A DNA stretch of 9,084 nucleotides from JAEUPI01 sp035499355 (GTDB lineage: Bacteria > Pseudomonadota > Gammaproteobacteria > Burkholderiales > Burkholderiaceae_C), in the NCBI GenBank assembly GCA_035499355.1, contig DATJYZ010000384.1, positions 1 to 9,084 of the forward strand. Reading direction: 5' to 3'. Both the position numbers and the translations under genes were made by a program. The notes beneath the pieces are model-generated. The model worked only from the letters and a program-made list of their open reading frames with translations. It was not told the DNA's origin and made no database searches. Positions 6,383 through 9,084 of the stretch are shown piece by piece. Every line of letters starts with the position of its first letter. Within the stretch, counting starts at the first letter, position 1.

Positions 6383-6916
6383 GTGGCGATCGAATCCATC
6401 ACTCTGGGCGGCGGCTGCTTCTGGTGCCTGGAGGCCGTCTACGAGCAGGTCGACGGCGTGCAGGCGGTCGAGTCGGGCTACAGCAACGGTCACGTGAAGC
6501 AGCCCAGCTATCAGCAGGTCTGCGAAGGGGGTACAGGCCATGCCGAGGTGGTGAAGGTGCAGTTCGACGACACCAGGATCACGCTGCGGCAGATCCTGGA
6601 GATCTTCTTCTCGATCCACGACCCCACCACGCTGAACCGCCAGGGCAACGACGTCGGGCCGCAATACCGCTCTGGCATCTACTACCACGACGAGGCGCAG
6701 CGCGCGGTCGCTCAGGCGGTGATCGATGAGGCCAATGCCGAGCTCAGGGGGCGCGTGGTGACCGAACTCAAGCCGGTCGACAACTACTGGCGCGCCGAGG
6801 AGTACCACCAGCACTACTTCGAACGCAACCCCAGCCAGGGCTACTGCGCGTTCGTGGTCGGCCCCAAGGTGGCCAAGTTCCGCAAGACGTTCGCCTCGCG
6901 CCTGCGCGCGACCTGA
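6383..6916 (+). CDS. msrA: Peptide-methionine (S)-S-oxide reductase MsrA
   Basis: Reduces the S-epimer of methionine sulfoxide in proteins and free methionine, repairing oxidative damage in the cytosol with thioredoxin as electron donor. I choose the GTG at 6383-6385 because GGAGAGG lies about 5 bases upstream and it gives MAIESITLGGGCFWC, the usual family N-terminus and a normal length of 177 residues. The frame is open further up to 6287, but the extra 32 residues look random. The catalytic Cys is Cys12 in GGGCFWC, with Cys15 next to it. The resolving Cys is Cys155 in NPSQGYCAFVVGPK. TGHAEVV (51-57), FFSIHDPTTLNRQGND (75-90) and VGPQYRSGIYY (91-101) complete the substrate pocket. The stop lies 6 bases from the convergent pdxH stop, with no terminator between them. 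No msrB is present in the window. Confidence 0.97.
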   Translation: MAIESITLGGGCFWCLEAVYEQVDGVQAVESGYSNGHVKQPSYQQVCEGGTGHAEVVKVQFDDTRITLRQILEIFFSIHDPTTLNRQGNDVGPQYRSGIYYHDEAQRAVAQAVIDEANAELRGRVVTELKPVDNYWRAEEYHQHYFERNPSQGYCAFVVGPKVAKFRKTFASRLRAT

Positions 6917-6922
6917 CCGACT

Positions 6923-7564
6923 TCAGGGCGCCAGGCGCTCGCGGCGCCAGGTGGCGCCTTCCAGGCTGTAGCGGACGCGGTCGTGCAGCCGGCTCTTGCG
7001 GCCCTGCCAGAACTCCCAGCGATCCGGAAGCAGCCGATAGCCGCCCCAGTGAGGCGGCCGCGGCGGGCTCAGGCCGTGCTTTGCAGCAGCCTTGGCGGCA
7101 TTGGCCACCAACACGGCACGCGAGGCGATGGGTTGACTCTGCGGTGACGCCCAGGCCCCGATGCGAGAGTCGAGTGGACGCGTCTTGTAGTAGGCGTCCG
7201 ACTCCTGCGCCGACACCTTGTCGGCCCGGCCTTCGATGCGCACCACGCGCTCCAGCTCGACCCAGTGGAACTGCAGGGCCGCGTGTGGCTGGTTCGCCAG
7301 CTCGCGGCCCTTGCGGCTGTCGTAGTTGGTGTACCAGACGAGCCCGGCCGCATCGAGGCCCTTGAGCAGCACGATGCGCGTCGATGGGCGACCGTCGGCT
7401 CCGACGGTCGCCAGCGTCATCGCGTTCGGCTCTGGCAACTGCGCCTTGACGGCCTGCTCGAGCCAGCTTTCGAACTGTCGCCACGGCTCGTCGGCGCACG
7501 ACGTCTCGTCGAGTTCGCCGCGTTCGTAGCTCTTGCGCAACTCGGCCAGCGCCAGCTTGTCCAT
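6923..7564 (-). CDS. pdxH: Pyridoxamine/pyridoxine 5'-phosphate oxidase
   Basis: FMN enzyme that oxidises pyridoxine 5'-phosphate or pyridoxamine 5'-phosphate to PLP, the last step of de novo and salvage vitamin B6 synthesis. From the ATG at 7562-7564 the product is 213 residues, typical for the family. Motifs: STRIVLLKG (61-69) and WYTNYDSRKGREL (77-89) bind FMN, followed by AALQFHWVELERVVRIEG (95-112). The C-terminal part has WGGYRLLPDRWEFWQGR (173-189) and SRLHDRVRYS (191-200), where the Arg and His contact PLP, ending in RRERLAP as is standard. GTG codons at 7603 and 7579 are in frame. The latter has GAGGTG about 9 bases upstream, so a start five residues earlier is possible. PLP made here serves GlyA among others. 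It is divergent from the nucleotidyltransferase gene and convergent with msrA. Confidence 0.97.
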   Translation of the reverse strand: MDKLALAELRKSYERGELDETSCADEPWRQFESWLEQAVKAQLPEPNAMTLATVGADGRPSTRIVLLKGLDAAGLVWYTNYDSRKGRELANQPHAALQFHWVELERVVRIEGRADKVSAQESDAYYKTRPLDSRIGAWASPQSQPIASRAVLVANAAKAAAKHGLSPPRPPHWGGYRLLPDRWEFWQGRKSRLHDRVRYSLEGATWRRERLAP

Positions 7565-7726
7565 GCGGTGAGTATGCACGTTGGCGACACCTCGGGACTG
7601 CACCCTACGTGGAACGCCCTAAGTGAAGCTCCCACTGTTTTGCTTCCGACCGCAACACGATGCTGTGTACGTCTGCAGTCTGCGCGGGCCAAGAGTGGGG
7701 AGGCGCGCGCGCGGCAGGGCGATGTC

Positions 7727-8359
7727 ATGAAGAAGCCCCCGATCGTCATCGTGTTAGCCGCCGGCCGCGGCAGCCGCTTCAAGGCGCCTGAGCACAAGCT
7801 GCTGCAAGCGTTCGCGGCCTCCACGGTGCTCGGCACGACGCTCGAGCACGCGATCGAGACGGGCCTGCAACTGCGCGTGGTCACCACAGCGGCCGTCAGT
7901 GCCGAAGCCAGGCACCATGTGGCCCAGCGCGACATCGTCGAGCTGCCAGCCGTCACCGGCCAAGGCGGTGAGACGCTCGGCATGGGCTTCTCGATCGCCA
8001 GCGGCGTGGCCGCCAGCCCCGATGCGGGCGGATGGTTGGTCCTGCCCGGCGACATGCCGTCGGTGAAGCCGGCCACGCTGCTGGCCGTGGCGGCGAGGCT
8101 GCCGCAGCATGCCGTGGTGTATGCGCAGCACATCGGGCGGCGCGGCCACCCGGTCGGGTTCGCGGCCGAGTTGTATTCCGAGCTCGTGCAACTGTCCGGG
8201 GACGAAGGCGCCCGGCGACTGGTGGCGCGCTACCCGTCGGTCGGCGTCGAGGTCGACGACCCCGGTGTACTGATCGACGTGGACACGCTCGACGATCTGA
8301 CCTCATTGCAGGCGCACGCCGGCCTCGACGCGCCGATCGAGCCAAGGGCCGCGAAGTAG
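7727..8359 (+). CDS. MobA/MocA-like nucleotidyltransferase (NTP_transf_3 family)
   Basis: Predicted nucleotidyl transferase of the group that includes MocA (CTP:molybdopterin cytidylyltransferase), MobA (GTP version) and related accessory proteins of molybdenum hydroxylases. The 210-residue product begins MKKPPIVIVLAAGRGSRF. The ATG at 7727 has an AGGG about 9 bases upstream, and the frame extends further up without protein features. Motifs: LAAGRGSRF (10-18) with Lys24 for the nucleotide phosphates, GMGFSIASGV (85-94), LPGDMP (106-111) with the metal-binding Asp109, GRRGHPVGF (137-145), GDEGARRLV (158-166) and IDVDTLDDL (183-191). The GRRGHPVGF and VDTLDDL blocks resemble MocA more than MobA. 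No molybdenum enzyme or other cofactor gene lies nearby, so the substrate cannot be inferred from context. It converges on the hydrolase gene with 19 bases between stops. Confidence 0.87.
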   Translation: MKKPPIVIVLAAGRGSRFKAPEHKLLQAFAASTVLGTTLEHAIETGLQLRVVTTAAVSAEARHHVAQRDIVELPAVTGQGGETLGMGFSIASGVAASPDAGGWLVLPGDMPSVKPATLLAVAARLPQHAVVYAQHIGRRGHPVGFAAELYSELVQLSGDEGARRLVARYPSVGVEVDDPGVLIDVDTLDDLTSLQAHAGLDAPIEPRAAK

Positions 8360-8378
8360 CGCATGCGCCGGCGTACGG

Positions 8379-9084
8379 TCACTGCGCGCCGCCGTCCACG
8401 GCCAGCCCGAACAGCGAGTGCATCGCATCGCGCATTTCGTCGCTGACCATGGCCTGCGCGTTGTGGTGGGTGCCGTTCTCGGCGAGGATGAAGCGCTTGG
8501 GCTCGCGTGCACGGTCGTACAGCGCGCGGCCGAGTTCGGGTTGGATCATGCGGTCGTCGGCGCCGTGCACCACCAGCACCGGTGAGCCGATCGACGCAAT
8601 GCGTTGCGCGGCATCGAAGCGCTGCGTGATCAGCGGTCCAAGCGGCAGCCAACCGAAGCGCATGGTCGAGAACACGTCGGGTACCGACGTGAACGCGCCT
8701 TCGACGACCACGCCGGCTTCGTCGTCGACCTCGGCCGCCAGGTGTACGGCGATGGCGCTGCCCAGCGAGTGACCGTAGATCAACCGCGGCGATGCCGGGT
8801 GCTGTGCTCGCAGCCAATCCCACGCCGCGTGGGCGTCCTCGTAAGCGGACTGCTCGGACGGCAAGGCGTCCGTGCTGCGGCCGAAGCCGCGGTAGTCGAC
8901 CCCCAGCACCGAGACGCCCAGCGCGTGCAGGCGACGCATGCGAAACGAGCTGCTGGTGACGCCCCAACGCGCACCATGCAGGTACAGCATCACCGGTGCA
9001 TCGGGGCTGTTCTGCGGCAGCCACAGCGCGTGCAGCTTCACCGGCCCGTCGCTGTCTGCAGGTGTGAATTCGATCCAGCGGTCC
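8379..9084 (-). CDS. Alpha/beta hydrolase, N-terminus beyond the window
   Basis: Serine hydrolase fold of the kind found in bacterial proteins related to the BEM46/FrsA-like group; the substrate is unknown. The frame runs to the right edge with no stop. The last readable codons upstream are DRWIEFTPADSDGPVKLHAL, so the GTG at 9039-9041 is an internal valine, not a start. Of about 234 visible residues, the fold elements in order are VMLYLHGARW (oxyanion loop), VSVLGVDYRGFGRS, the nucleophile elbow YGHSLGSA with Ser at 8766-8768, an EGAFTSVPDVF strand, SPVLVVHGADDRMI carrying the acidic residue, and ENGTHHN with the catalytic His. All triad residues appear present. A signal peptide or membrane helix could lie in the missing N-terminal part. 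Confidence 0.9.
   Translation of the reverse strand, partial: DRWIEFTPADSDGPVKLHALWLPQNSPDAPVMLYLHGARWGVTSSSFRMRRLHALGVSVLGVDYRGFGRSTDALPSEQSAYEDAHAAWDWLRAQHPASPRLIYGHSLGSAIAVHLAAEVDDEAGVVVEGAFTSVPDVFSTMRFGWLPLGPLITQRFDAAQRIASIGSPVLVVHGADDRMIQPELGRALYDRAREPKRFILAENGTHHNAQAMVSDEMRDAMHSLFGLAVDGGAQ

Noticed and set aside
7265..7726. N-terminal extension of the nucleotidyltransferase frame by 154 codons
   Set aside because: It overlaps pdxH antisense and has no protein-like features. The family N-terminus and a Shine-Dalgarno fit the ATG at 7727.
8359..8368. Perfect palindrome GCGCATGCGC between the convergent nucleotidyltransferase and hydrolase genes
   Set aside because: It has no loop and no T-run, so it is not a terminator. 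Ten-base palindromes are common in GC-rich DNA.

Overview
The window is a GC-rich chromosomal segment (GC is clearly well above 60 percent by eye) with densely packed genes. It most likely comes from a betaproteobacterium of the order Burkholderiales, for example the Comamonadaceae or the Leptothrix/Rubrivivax group. This rests on the glyA-nrdR-pilus gene order, the UbiD and NrdR sequence style, and the absence of any mobile element. It reads as a housekeeping region rather than an accessory island, and I see no CRISPR array, IS element, tRNA or rRNA.

Layout. Positions 1-2546 (minus strand) hold a transcription unit read right to left. A ZTP-type (pfl motif) riboswitch leader at 2433-2546 is followed by glyA (serine hydroxymethyltransferase), nrdR (repressor of ribonucleotide reductase genes) and a FimT/GspH-type minor pilin gene. 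The pilin gene carries a frameshift and runs off the left edge. Positions 2584-3480 (minus) encode a membrane-anchored lytic transglycosylase. A short AT-rich divergent promoter region (3481-3586) separates it from ubiD (plus, 3587-5155), a ubiquinone-pathway decarboxylase. Between ubiD and the next gene, 5152-5325 holds a promoter-like sequence, several hairpins and a strong intrinsic terminator, together a candidate small RNA gene. Then come an ElyC/SanA/YdcF-type DUF218 membrane protein (minus, 5347-6168), msrA (plus, 6383-6916), pdxH (minus, 6923-7564), a MobA/MocA-like nucleotidyltransferase (plus, 7727-8359), and an alpha/beta hydrolase truncated by the right edge (minus, 8379-9084).

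How the genes relate. GlyA makes glycine and 5,10-methylene-THF. ZTP signals 10-formyl-THF shortage, so a ZTP sensor in front of glyA is a sensible folate feedback. PdxH makes PLP, the GlyA cofactor, though nothing in the sequence shows co-regulation of the two. NrdR, downstream of glyA, ties deoxynucleotide supply to the same transcript. The rest are unconnected housekeeping functions: quinone synthesis, peptidoglycan turnover, envelope maintenance and oxidative protein repair. The least conventional elements are non-coding: the riboswitch, the small RNA candidate and the overlapping divergent promoters with a possibly leaderless ubiD. I found no evidence for a new multi-gene system.
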